A stretch of 64,000 bases of DNA from Diphasiastrum complanatum (lineage: Eukaryota > Streptophyta > Lycopodiopsida > Lycopodiales > Lycopodiaceae): positions 39,982,141-40,046,140 of the forward strand of contig CM055095.1 of the NCBI GenBank assembly GCA_029204225.1. The letters run 5' to 3'. The translations under genes were made by a program, and so were the position numbers. Every line of letters begins with the position of its first letter. The first letter of the stretch is position 1. Below, piece after piece: positions 24,440 to 35,110 of this stretch. The notes under the pieces were generated by a model that was not told the origin of the DNA, did not search any database, and saw only the letters and a list, made by a program, of their open reading frames with translations.

Positions 24440-24954
24440 ACGCGAGAATATCATAATGAACAGCCAAACAATAAGGCTCAAATTCACATATTTAAGATCG
24501 ATGGACAGTGACAACAGAATTAAGCTTGTCCAAAACCTGTAACGTGACAATCAGCTTATGGAGAAGATTAAGTAAAATATCTAATTGCATAACATTAGAA
24601 ACCAAAATGAAGAATTCAATCATTGATATGAGACAAAAAACTGAATAGTCAGATTAAGCAAAAATTATTTTGAAAGATCAGAGTATACAAAATTGAAAAA
24701 GATGCACTTGATTTGCACTTTTGTCTTGTCTTGTGGTTTTTTGTGGAATAGACACCTTGGTCAAAATAGATACGTAGTTAGTATAGACACTTGAGCCAAA
24801 ATCGACACAAGATAAAAAATAGATGGTCCCGAGTTGGAGTAAGTGGGTCAAATTTTTTATTTAGATGATAGGAATCAAAATTGATTCCGACTTGATTCGA
24901 CCCGTCGATCCAAGCCAAAAATCAACAAGAATGGATCACAAAGGAATTCCAACA
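24440..24954 (-). repeat. possible 3' LTR with polypurine tract of another minus-strand element
   Basis: On the minus strand CATTAAGGAGGAG is directly followed by TGTTGGAATTCC at 24954, the standard polypurine-tract/LTR junction. The sequence does not match the LTR at 27098-27871, so it belongs to another element. The left end of this LTR is not determined. Confidence 0.45.
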
Positions 24955-25620
24955 CTCCTCCTTAATGAGAAATTTTGAAAGTTTTTGTTTTTTACTACCT
25001 TGTGACATTTTGAATTTTTTTACTATAAGTTGTTAACTTAACAAGACAATGGGTGATGTTTAGTTAAAAGGATGAATGGCCTACTAGAAAAACTTGACCG
25101 TTTGATTTAATTTGATAAGAAGGCAGTTTTGACCCCATGTTCTACAAGGCGTATGATCAGATTGTTCTATTATACTAAGACATGCTTTTGCAAAACTTGA
25201 CTTCTAGTAAATACAAGGGCAAATTTCAAAAAAAAACTTTTTTGGCAGCTTTCTAATAGATTTGAAAAAGAACCTATTTGACTTCTTGTTGAGACTTATA
25301 TAAAATATCCTTGCTATCATGCGGTCTTTGCGAAATGGATAACAACTGAGAATATGTGTAGACACCTATAGTTCTCAAAAAAATTCCCTTGTCCTTACTT
25401 GTATATTCAAATGTAAAGGCAGTTTCAAATTCAAATACAGTTTATTACAAGGCCATTGGCACTTCTTCAGTATTTATTACATTATATATATTGATAATAT
25501 GTTACTGTTTGGTAATGATATCAAATTTATTTCAGATGATAAAAGAATGCTATCTAAATAATTTGAATTGATAGAGTATAGATATATTTAAATAGATATA
25601 TGATTCAAATGCCCAAGTCT
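24955..25620. other. no gene seen
   Basis: AT-rich, probably decayed retroelement interior. I recognise no domain. Confidence 0.4.
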
Positions 25621-25629
25621 ATAATGCTA

Positions 25630-27097
25630 AATCAATTTTTATTGATGACTGATCTGTTTAAAGCGCGGTTAGTCATAGAGTAACAATGAGTAAGCCTATA
25701 TAGATATCCTTGTGTTTTTCCAAGTGCAAAAAGGACTCCATTTGCCTTATGAAGAATTATACATGAGTCTGATCCAAACTCTATCCAGTGTCCTAAATCA
25801 TTAATTCTGTTGACAAAGAGCAAGTCTGTTGCAAAATTTGGGACATACAAAACTTTTGGAATGAGTTTGGATTGACCACTCTAAAAACTTAGCTTTTGAT
25901 GATGCCTTCACCTACTATCATTTGTGAGCCATTGTCTCCAAGGTGAACAAACTTCTTTGTACTACATTTTGAATAGTCACGGAACTATTCTTGATAGCTT
26001 GCCATATGTTGTGTAGCTCCAAAATCAAGAAACTACTCTTCATGTTGCTGGACATGTTGATGGTTCACCATAAGTGCAATCTGCTTATCTTCATCATTAG
26101 AGTTCTATGATGTTTGTGCTGTTTCGTTGGCTTATTAGTCCAACTGTTTCTTGTTGTCGTTGTTGAACTTGAGGATTTTGTAGTCCTGGATCTCGTGATT
26201 TGTTCTCTTGCAGTATTTGCAAAACATCTTATTCTTGTTCTGAGCATGTTGTTTATCATTATTCTAGATTGTTTGATGTGATTGAGTCTGAACTTGGTCG
26301 TTCTTGACTGCCTTCTTCTTTTTGTGCTGCTTCTTTAAAAATTTTTTGGAGTATAGGGCATGTGAGTCTTCAATGGAAGATGATGATGCTCCATTCCTTC
26401 GAATGTCCTCCTACATCAGCATAGTAATGACTTTGGATAGCAAAAGATCTAAGTGAGCCAAAATGATCATCCCCAATTTTTATATGATGACTGTAGGCTA
26501 GATAACAAGGTCATAACAACATCGGAGTCCTCAATGACTGAACTAATCACTGCCATTAGAGTCTTGAATTAGTTAATGTGATTTCGGATAGAATCATCTT
26601 CTAACATTCTGAGGGAGAAGAACTTCCTCCTCAAATGCAGCTTTGAAGTGACATCTCTCACTTCATATAGTGTGCTGAGAATATCCCAAGCTTCCTTGGA
26701 AGATTGGGCTTATCTGATGCCACCAATTTATGTGTCTGATACATTAAGGATTATTAAGACAAAGGCTTTACCATCCCTGAGCTACCATTTGGAAATGGCT
26801 TGCTCATTAGCACTAGAAAGTAATTTGATACCAATGACTATTTTCCAAAATTCCTTGGCCGCATGACTTTCATCTTGAATTTCCACATATGATAGTTTTG
26901 GTCCTTCCAACTTGTCTACGATCAGATCAACTTTCGATTGAGGATCCATGTGGAGATTCGAGACAAGTAAATGCAGATAATAGACTGAACTGAATGACTG
27001 AAAAAGAGTTAGTAAATGCTTACATTTTAGCAAAACAAAACTATGTTTTGATGATGTATGCTTCTTGATATTATGTGTAGCTAAAGCTCTGATACCA
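25630..27097 (-). mobile_element. degraded Ty1/copia element 3 (gag and protease region)
   Basis: Minus strand. Gag begins about 26955 (MDPQSKVDLIVDKLEGPKLS), continues with KEFWKIVIGIK-type sequence, and has a damaged zinc knuckle FCKYCKRTNHEIQDY near 26190-26225 whose last Cys is Tyr. Protease-region and pre-integrase scraps (VPNFATDLLFVNRINDLG; GKTQGYLYRL) run to about 25632, then homology ends. Stops and frameshifts throughout. Integrase, RT and RNase H are missing. Confidence 0.8.
27086..27097 (-). promoter_or_regulatory. primer-binding site of copia element 3
   Basis: Reverse complement TGGTATCAGAGC, complementary to initiator tRNA-Met, exactly abutting the LTR that starts at 27098. 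Confidence 0.9.
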
Positions 27098-27871
27098 TGT
27101 TGGAAAACGTGAAACAAGTTTCTTGGTGCGTTGAACTACGCCTATCCGATTCAAGCTAAAAATAAATTTTAAGCTCTACTTGATTCAGACTTTGAAATCA
27201 TCATAATTTATGCAATTGATTACCTAGCCAAACATGAAATTGTGTACAGAAGTAGGGATAATCAGAGGCATTCAAATTGCACCTAGTAGAATTCAACATT
27301 CAACCTGAGACAATTATGTTCAATCTATGAATCGTTTATCTGCAAAGAAAGTCAGACGTAATAGAAATGTGCAAAATAGCTTGATTAAAATTGCAAGAAA
27401 GTGTACACGACATTCAATCTGTTGATGCATATGTCTTATTTGCATCTATGTGCCTTATTTATATATGTAGAATTTAATTACAACTAGAATGGATCAGCTC
27501 CTAATGTTAGTCGTGAGCTTTATTGTGGTTGCATCTCAACATCTGCCATATTGTCATTCGTTAGAGATACCATCTTACAATAATTGGTCGTAAGTCATAA
27601 TATGAGCATAATGACTCGTTCGTTCAAGCTAGAGTCGAGTAGTCGACAATTTGTCGATTCAAGCTGGAGTCAAGTAGTCGACGGTCCACAGTCCTTCGAT
27701 AGGTAGACTGTCGAGATAGTTTGACTATCGAGACTCCCTCATATTTTGACGATCACGTAGATACATTTTTAAAATTCCCGTGTATTTTTGTAGATTGTGC
27801 GACAATATACAGTAACATGAATGGATCTAGATTAATGATGGGATTTAGGGAGAGAAGGAATGAATCCAACA
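27098..27871 (-). repeat. 5' LTR of copia element 3
   Basis: 774 bases from TGTTGGAAAACG to GAATCCAACA, with short inverted ends and the primer-binding site next to it. Its right-hand end matches remnants ending at 7746 and 30943. Confidence 0.85.
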
Positions 27872-28440
27872 GCCGAGGCCCACATTAAAACTCAATGTTG
27901 ACCGGCATGGTAGTAAAAAAAAATTTGCGTGGATGTGCCACTTTGCTACACAAAAAAAATTCTGAATTTTGGCTAAGTCCGAGTTGACGTGGCAGCGTCA
28001 CATCGCAGAAGGCACATTTATGTGGTTGTGAGGATTGAGTATTGTGATAGCTCTTTATTGAGAATAATTTTGTGACAAGTATTAGCATTTCATTGGGCCA
28101 AGGCTATGCACCCATTGGCGGTACATCATCAATATTGAGTCCTTGGATACATAGAACAATATTGGGCCCATTTCGTACATGGGTATATATAACAATGATT
28201 TCATATATGAGTAAAGTCAAGTGTACCATCATAATAGTTTTAAACAATACCTTTAGGAAAGACAATAATACTTCGAAAATGGTGGAGGTCATGCCATAAG
28301 AAAAAGATATGCCCATTTAAACCTTTTCTAGTGACCTATGCTTTTCTTTCGATAAGCACCACCCATGGTGGACATAAAAGTATATCCCTTACAAAAAGGG
28401 CATAGTATCCATGCTGGCAAATCTTGTAATGAAAGCATTA
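27872..28440. other. upstream flank of EF-hand gene
   Basis: No coding sequence supported. Upstream regulatory region of the EF-hand gene beyond the G-box pair. Confidence 0.45.
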
Positions 28441-28472
28441 CACGTGGCTTAAAATCTTCTTAGACACGTGGC
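28441..28472 (+). promoter_or_regulatory. pair of G-box/ABRE elements
   Basis: CACGTGGC occurs at 28441-28448 and again at 28465-28472, 24 bases apart, both in the context ACACGTGGCTNA. CACGTGGC is the core ABA-response element bound by ABF/AREB bZIP factors, and a pair of them is the usual functional unit. They sit 10 bases upstream of a TATA-like tract and about 200 bases upstream of the EF-hand ATG. Confidence 0.7.
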
Positions 28473-28479
28473 TAAGGGG

Positions 28480-28481
<2 letters not shown>

Positions 28482-28558
<77 letters not shown>
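28482..28558. repeat. (TA)n(GA)n microsatellite at EF-hand core promoter
   Basis: About 33 bases of TA followed by about 44 bases of GA, ending 111 bases before the ATG. The TA part occupies the TATA-box position and the GA part the presumed 5' leader. Confidence 0.95.
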
Positions 28559-28561
<3 letters not shown>

Positions 28562-28669
28562 GGCGATGGAGGAGCTTGCAACGAGTCTGTGCAGTTTGCC
28601 AATTTAGAGAGAAATTAAGTGTGTTTTGTAGCTTTCTGGGTTGGAAGATCACGTTAGATTGCCAAGGAT

Positions 28670-29086
28670 ATGGCTGTGATTCTGCTAGATGGCTCTACTG
28701 TGCGGAATTTCGTTATGGATGAGGAAGCATTCCAGAAAGTTGTGGATCTTCAGTTTTCTCAGCTGGATGTAGACAGAGATGGCATGCTGTCCAGAGCAGA
28801 GCTGCTGGCTGAATTCGACAGATTGAATATATTTAAAGAGGAGTTTGAATCTCAACTACAGCCGAGCCCAGAAGCGATGGATGCAATATTTAATCTCGTG
28901 TTTGAAACATTTGATTCAGATCATAGTGGAGGAGTAGACCTGGTGGAGTTTAGAGAACAGATGAAGCTTATCATGCTAGCAATCGCTGATGGGATAGGAT
29001 GCATTCCGGTTAGCATGGCGGTAGAGGAGGGCAGCCTTCTAATGGATGCCATGCAGTATGAGCACGCGGAGCAAGCTAATAATTAA
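28670..29086 (+). CDS. two-EF-hand calcium-binding protein
   Basis: Intronless 138-residue protein. The N-terminus MAVILLDGSTVRNFVMDEEAF is typical of a small plant EF-hand family, which also shares the KLIMLAIADGIG segment after the second loop. EF loop 1 is residues 33-44 with D33, D35, D37, S41 and E44; EF loop 2 is residues 82-93 with D82, D84, S86, D90 and E93. All ligand positions look competent for calcium. No signal peptide or membrane segment, so probably a soluble cytosolic/nuclear calcium sensor or buffer. The only in-frame ATG upstream of the conserved start is the one used. The promoter carries two ABRE/G-boxes and a TA/GA tract, suggesting ABA or water-stress control (inference). 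Targets are unknown. Confidence 0.92.
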   Translation: MAVILLDGSTVRNFVMDEEAFQKVVDLQFSQLDVDRDGMLSRAELLAEFDRLNIFKEEFESQLQPSPEAMDAIFNLVFETFDSDHSGGVDLVEFREQMKLIMLAIADGIGCIPVSMAVEEGSLLMDAMQYEHAEQANN

Positions 29087-29238
29087 AGCTAGCATTATAA
29101 AGTATTTCTTCATAATGTTCTCACATATTTTGGTGTATTGCTGTAAGTGACACCCTTGCTAATACGTATTATTTATACAATCGCTAGATGCGTTTTTGGG
29201 GAAACTATTGACCATCTTTGGTGCTTTGCATGTTTTAT

Positions 29239-29641
29239 GTGTTGATGAAAAACTTTGTGAGAGCATCACTATGATGAGCTGACCTGCAGCAAGAAGCATA
29301 ACAGTACAAGCCACCAACAAGAGCACAGAGTAGCAAGAGCCAAACAAAGGAAGAACACAACAAGAGACAATAGCCAAAAACTCTGATAATCCACTCTTTT
29401 CAGAATACATGTATATACAGCATTACAGCATGCTTGCCAAGAAAATTAACTCCTAGTCTCTATAAAAATAAACCTCTACTTGGCGCCACTAGAACATTAA
29501 CCGTCTAAGGGACAAAAAAACGTGGCCACTTGAACAGTTAACTCTGTTTGCTACTTTAAGTCATCCATCATTTATTTACAGATCCTATGTTATGTCAAAA
29601 CTTGGTGTGTGACCAAGATGTATTGGGCATAATTCCCAACA
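29239..29641 (-). repeat. probable LTR with adjoining polypurine tract
   Basis: On the minus strand AAGTGGGAGA is followed by TTGTTGGGAATTATGCCC, a form widespread at plant copia 3' LTR starts (LTR right end at about 29641 in window coordinates). The left end TGTTGATG near 29239 is the best partner, but no second LTR is found. It lies directly beside the Hsp110-like pseudogene. Confidence 0.45.
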
Positions 29642-29779
29642 ATCTCCCACTTGACCAATACATCCAAAAAAATTCCTTATGGTGTAATATGAGTTATAAA
29701 ATAGATCTCTACTGAACTATGGCCAGGTCTCCGACTTTTGTAAACGAGATACAAAGTTTCTCTCCTTCTTGAACCAAGG

Positions 29780-30460
29780 CAAGCTACTGTTAGTCACCTA
29801 CATTGGAATTCACCACCACAACTGAATGTAACTTATCTGTGGTTAGCCTTGACTTAGGCAAGGCCTTCTCTAGTGGTACTTCAATACCTTGTAACACATG
29901 ATCGGCCAACTTTTCAAAATCCTTCCTTTTGATGAAGCTTTTCACAGCCTTTTCATCCTTAAGGCACGTGGAGCCTCTAGATTAGCACTAAGTACATTCT
30001 TAAGCTTCTCACAAGTAGCTCGAAGCCTTTGGTTCGCATAGACATTTAAGAGAATGTCTATTTCACAGTCCAGCTTGACCTTTGCAGAAAATTGATTGAA
30101 AAGGACTTCATCAAAATGCCGGTCACCAATAGATCTATCAAATGCTTGGCCTATAATGTTTAATTGGCCTTTCTCAAAGGCAATAATATAAACTTGCATG
30201 TTGGCATGACCTATATCAACAAAAACCACATGGATCCATGCGGCCTGAGGTAAGTATGTCTTATATATGCCATACACAAGGGCAGTGGCCATCGTCTCAT
30301 GCATAAGGCAGAAAGGATGAAGCTCAACATCCAAATACCCCTATGAAATAGACGGGTATCCCAGTCCCACAATTTACAACTTGTGTTCCAAGGCTCTTCT
30401 CAGCTACGGACTTCAGCTTTGACAAGATCATTCCAAGGATCTGAGAAAGCTGGAAAGAGA
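29780..30460 (-). pseudogene. Hsp110/Hsp70-14-like pseudogene fragment
   Basis: Minus strand. Three frame-shifted blocks match the nucleotide-binding domain of plant Hsp110-class chaperones (the Hsp70-14/15/16 type). They are QLSQILGMILSKLKSVAEKS and GIPVYF (about 30350-30450); MHETMATALVYGIYKT, VFVDIGHANMQV and FDRSIGDRHFDEVLFNQF (29942-30334); then FIKRKDFEKLADHVLQGIEV and SRLTTDKLHSV (about 29790-29945). No introns interrupt the 650 bases, which suggests an mRNA-derived copy, though exon structure in the parent gene is not visible here. The parent protein is a cytosolic nucleotide-exchange factor for Hsp70. It has frameshifts near 29945 and 30335, so it is not functional. Confidence 0.85.
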
Positions 30461-30599
30461 AACTACAAGCCATAGCAGAGATCCTTCTGATCCTGACCGA
30501 AGGTCACATAGTCCGCATGGATCGCATTCCAACTAGCGACCTATTTGCGTTGACCATGACGCTTGGATGACCCCACTCACACCTTTAAGTGGGTTTCTC

Positions 30600-30943
30600 A
30601 TGAATAGATTACAGTAGTTATATAATTTTACATTTGTGCATGAGTGTACAAAGGATGGCGTGGAGCCGTTGTGTCGTCAAGAAGAAGATCGTGGCCACTG
30701 TCATTGTCAATTTAGTTGCATAGTACAAGAAGTGAGCGTGAGGAGACTCGATAAGTCGGATAAGTCAAGTTTATCTGATAAGTCGATTTAGCCCGATATG
30801 TCGTCTAAGCTTGACATGTTGGCCAACCTTTACTTACTTGTCTCTAGTAGTGGAGCTGCGCGACAATGTAAGTGAGTATGCAGCATTATGAATGTAACTA
30901 GATTAACATGGGATTTAGGAAAGTAGGGGAGATAAATCCAACA
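30600..30943 (-). repeat. LTR remnant of the 27098-27871 family
   Basis: The right end carries GCGCGACAATGT, CTAGATTAACATGGGATTTAGG and AATCCAACA, matching the ends at 27871 and 7746. The left limit is guessed. Confidence 0.5.
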
Positions 30944-31856
30944 GGCATCGACTTGTCTGCGGCTTGCTTTATAATTTTCCACAGTTGTTTAGTTAGTATG
31001 GACTGCCTCCTTGTGTGGTGTGCTAAATATCTTTTTTCGCATGACTGGCCCCTATGGGGATCCTGGATTCTGATGCCATGTATAGTCCATTTTGTACTTG
31101 TACATTTGTGAAAATATAATAGTACACTTAACTCTTGCCAAAAAAAAAAAGAAAGTTTTCTAGTATGATGCAACTTGTTGCAACCTCTATAATAGAAAAG
31201 TATTCTACAACAAACACAATTAAAGTTCAGAACTTGCAATTTATTACAGAAAGTATGTGCATTGTTCAAAGTGAAAGAAGACAAGCAAACACTCTATATG
31301 TTGAAGAAAAGCACATTTTTTGAATAATTCTTGAATATCATAATGAGCAATCTAAGTTTGAGATATGTGTCAAGATATCAAAAGACAAAGTTTAGCAACC
31401 AATCTCACAACAAGCACACTTATGTCACAAGAAGTTTTCAAACCGGTAGGCATGAATTATCTGAAGACTATTGCACATTAGGACAATGTCTTACCACTTC
31501 TCAATTGTGGGGCTAGTACAATTTGCCAAGTTCAAGTCTTCCATTGTGATGCAACCTATTGGAAGCTTTCACAACAACGTCATGATTATCCACAAATGGA
31601 CAAAAACTCAATCAAGAACTTGTGAAGTTTTGCAATAAATAACTAAGTTGGCCAATTCAAAAGGAAAAATTCAAAGACCATTTGAATGGTGGAGATTCAA
31701 TATGGATTTAAAGGGAAAAAATTCCAATCCATCAATAAGAGCTATATCTTGAAAAGTCAATCTTCAATTTCAATGAGATCAATGTTTGTGTCCACCATCC
31801 ATGAATGAAATATTATTTGAATTTGAAATATGCTACTTTGTAGAATGATTTATCAT
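30944..31856. other. no gene seen
   Basis: AT-rich, with an A-run at 31140-31150. No domain or gene recognised. Confidence 0.45.
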
Positions 31857-31960
31857 GAGTAAGCAATGTTCAACATGTAATACAGATGGGCGTATATATA
31901 TGTGTATATATATCTATAAATATACACCCATATATATTACATGTTGAACATTGCTTACTC
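31857..31960. repeat. fold-back: 26-bp perfect inverted repeat extending to about 45-bp imperfect arms
   Basis: GAGTAAGCAATGTTCAACAT plus six more bases (31857-31882) is perfectly complementary to 31935-31960. The pairing continues inward with a few mismatches through ATGGG(C/T)GTATAT, leaving a short AT-rich loop. It could be a MITE-like fold-back or a small-RNA hairpin precursor; nothing decides between them. Confidence 0.85.
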
Positions 31961-32845
31961 AACATTGAACATTCTCATATGTACAACAACTCATAGCTAC
32001 AAGTGTTAATGGATCAATTACAATATTGTTAGTAAAGCTGATCAAATGACATGAATTGCTTAATGCAATGGAAGAACTAGCTGCAGTGCAAAAACATGAG
32101 TTTAAGGGAATTGCATTAATCACCCACAATGGCATAATGTTAAAGAAGCAAACCAAACATGATATTGTGGTGATACATTATGTTTATTTTATACAAATTT
32201 GGTTGCCAAAAAAAAACACATTATGGTGAGTCATCAACTTCTTCTTCGGCTTCGGCCATCGTTTTAGTCGTAATGAAAAAATAATTGCAGACTAAAGCTA
32301 TAAAGTGGATTCAATGTCAACATCTAGGCAAATTGGACTTCATCATAGTTATGTCTAGCTAAATCATGGACTTAACTAAAGATAAGGGGTGAGATTATGA
32401 CCAAGGTATATGAATTTAAAGAATTCACACTTATATTATTTATCATGAAATTTTTCTCTCATGAGAATCTGCAAGACAATTTTGATATGATTCATGTGCT
32501 CCTTGAGAGTTTTTACTATAGAGGTACATTATCTAAGAATGCAACTACAAATTTATCTAGATATGGATTAATATACTCTTGATCATTCAGTAGGTAAATC
32601 TGTAATTGATCTAAATGGATATCATTCATATGGATGAATCTACTCTTGATCTAAATTTACTTAATAATTCTGGAAAAATCATGATTGTCTAGAACATGTA
32701 AGAGAAATCCAAAATGGGGCATGGAAAACAAAAAACATTCACACTCACAATCAATCAAGTCAAGTTTCAATTTCTTTCTTAGATTAACTTGACATCTCAA
32801 TAACTTGAGCTGTGCGATACTTCTACTTTGGGTAGAGTTTAATCA
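31961..32845. other. no gene seen
   Basis: AT-rich, no supported features. Confidence 0.45.
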
Positions 32846-33800
32846 CATAAAAGAAAATAGAGATTCGCCTTTATAGCTTTCTTCCTAGACAAGTGTTTTT
32901 TTTGCTTGGGTTTTGATGCCATATGATCAAACTCAGTAAAAATATTATTTTGAGTTTTCTCTCGGACTCGCTTCTTGCTCTTTTTAGGTCTAGGTGCCAA
33001 TGGCAAAGTCTGAAATTGTTTCTTAGATGCCACAACCATGGAATCATAAGCTTTTGTAAATTGTACGACATCATCAAAAGTCTGAAGCACATTTCTCTTA
33101 CATTCATTTTGCTAATTAGCCAACAAACCTAGGATAAATTTCTAGAGCACCAATATAGAGTCAAACGATGGAATCTTATTCCATAAATCCTTGAGTTCTT
33201 AGAGATAAGAGTCCAAACTGTTCATCCCCATTCTAAAGTAAATGAATTTTTTGATTGTAATCAGAATCATCCACAATAACCAATGATTTTCTAAACACAT
33301 CCCATGTGATGATTTTTGGCTATAGATTGTGCCACCCTATTGATGCCTTGTCGTGGAAGAATAGGACTAAGCTCTTTTCTTTTTCTAAAATCCCATGAAG
33401 ACTAAAATAATCATTCTAAGTCAAGTAGTTGTTGAATACCTCATGTTGTTCTCTATCGTCCATTTCTATGAGTGCCACATTCAATTGCTGGCAAATTTGG
33501 AGATAAGTTGGCATTGCAGCCACTCCACTTAGACTTGGGATTTCGTCTATCATTAAAAAATCTGACCTTTTTTTGTTAGTAATTGGAACGTAATAAATTC
33601 AATTTTTATCATTGGTACTTACTTTTATCACCATTCAATTCTAAATCATCATTAATTTCAACGCATTGTCCAAATTCCAACATCAATATCCTTTGCCTAA
33701 ACTAGTGATAGACCCACAACACATGTTGGAAACTCTTATTGCTTGAAAAAATGTTGCCTCAAAAAAATTGTGGTTGAAATATCACTTGCATAAAATTCAA
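32845..33800 (-). mobile_element. possible decayed retroelement gag region
   Basis: The minus strand shows scattered gag-like phrases (ALIEMDDREQHEVFNNYL; FFHDKASIGWHNL; ITWDVFRKSLV; then a basic Lys/Arg-rich stretch near 32900-33010) broken by many stops. It resembles LTR-retrotransposon gag but I cannot assign a family. The LTR element beginning at 33811 has inserted beside or into it. Confidence 0.35.
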
Positions 33801-33810
33801 GGGTTTATTC

Positions 33811-34372
33811 TGTCATGTGCTGCATGTAATTAGCCCATGAGCTTACTAATGAATTGCCAAATATGGCCATGGAGCCAAAGTAGACTAGAGTTAGTCATTA
33901 GGACAGCTAAAAAGGTGGCTCGAACAACCTCGGTATATTTGTGAATAGTGGACTTGTAATAATGGTTGTAAGGCCCAAATTAGCCAAATAAGGCCGCTAA
34001 CTTATAGTAGAGGCACAAATGACCACTATAAATAGTTGAGGTCGTGCTAAATTTGGAGGCTATTGTTCATTTTGTAATTTTGAGTTTTAAGAGATCTTGG
34101 AGCTTCTCTTGGAGAGCTTTCTTGATGAAGAAAGTGGTTCATGTGCCTAAAATCACATGAGAGCTATGATCATGCTCTAGAATCAGGCCCTATCTTGTGA
34201 ATGATCAATAATCATGAATAAAGGTACCTCACTTTGCCTATTTTGGTAAAGTTTTGCTACTTTTAGCTATCTTCTTGATTTTTGACTAGTTTCTTGATTT
34301 CTTGCATTTCCATTGTAATTTGATGTTTAATGAATGGATTAGACGTTTGAATGCTAAGGTTGGCACATGACA
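33811..34372 (+). repeat. 5' LTR of LARD-like element
   Basis: 562 bases, with 10-bp inverted ends TGTCATGTGC/GCACATGACA. CTATAAATAG at about 34032 is a TATA candidate. It differs from the 3' LTR by scattered substitutions and a small indel near 34255. Confidence 0.92.
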
Positions 34373-34376
34373 ATTT

Positions 34377-34388
34377 TGGTATCAGAGC
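34377..34388 (+). promoter_or_regulatory. primer-binding site of LARD-like element
   Basis: TGGTATCAGAGC four bases after the LTR; complementary to initiator tRNA-Met. Confidence 0.93.
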
Positions 34389-35110
34389 ATTAGATCCTTT
34401 TCTCATCAGATTTGGTAGATTTTGTTAAATTTGGTAGAGTTTCTTGTTCTAGTTTTCTTGTTTTCTCAATTTTCAGCAAGCATTGATTCAATTTTTTGAC
34501 CAATTAATATTCATTATTTGTGTGATTTCTTATTATAGATCAGTAGATCTTTTGTTTAGCTTCTTGGAGGTACTGAGATTTTCTGATTTGGAGCTATAAT
34601 GACCAAGTTATGGCCATTTTTGTGTTTTCATTCCAATTTTAGTTAGTGACAGTTTTTGCAATCTGTTTTTTTTTTTTTTCCATTTTTGGCTGAATTTTTG
34701 GCCGAATTTTATGACTGTATTTCTATAAGATTGTAGATCTCACTCTTAGATTCAATTTGAGCCAATTTACAGCCAATTTGGTTGAAAATTGAGAGAGATA
34801 CGACAATTCTTGTGAAGGAGGTCTAAAACTAGTTTTTGGTGAAAATTTGGGAGAGAATCACCTCAACTTTTCATTTCTGAAGGTTTGGTTCTTTGTAAAT
34901 TTTTTTCAATTTCTTCATTCTGAGGTTTTTTTTCAATTTCTTCATTCTGAGGTTCTTGCAGGTTTATTAAAAAAAAAAGTCTGACTTAACCCTATCCTCG
35001 CACAGCCCTAACCCTACCCTCGCAAATTAGGTTAATAGAAAAAAAGAGCAAAAACACAAGAAAGATACCCAGGGCAATTTACTACTGAAGATCACTTTGA
35101 AGCGACAAGC

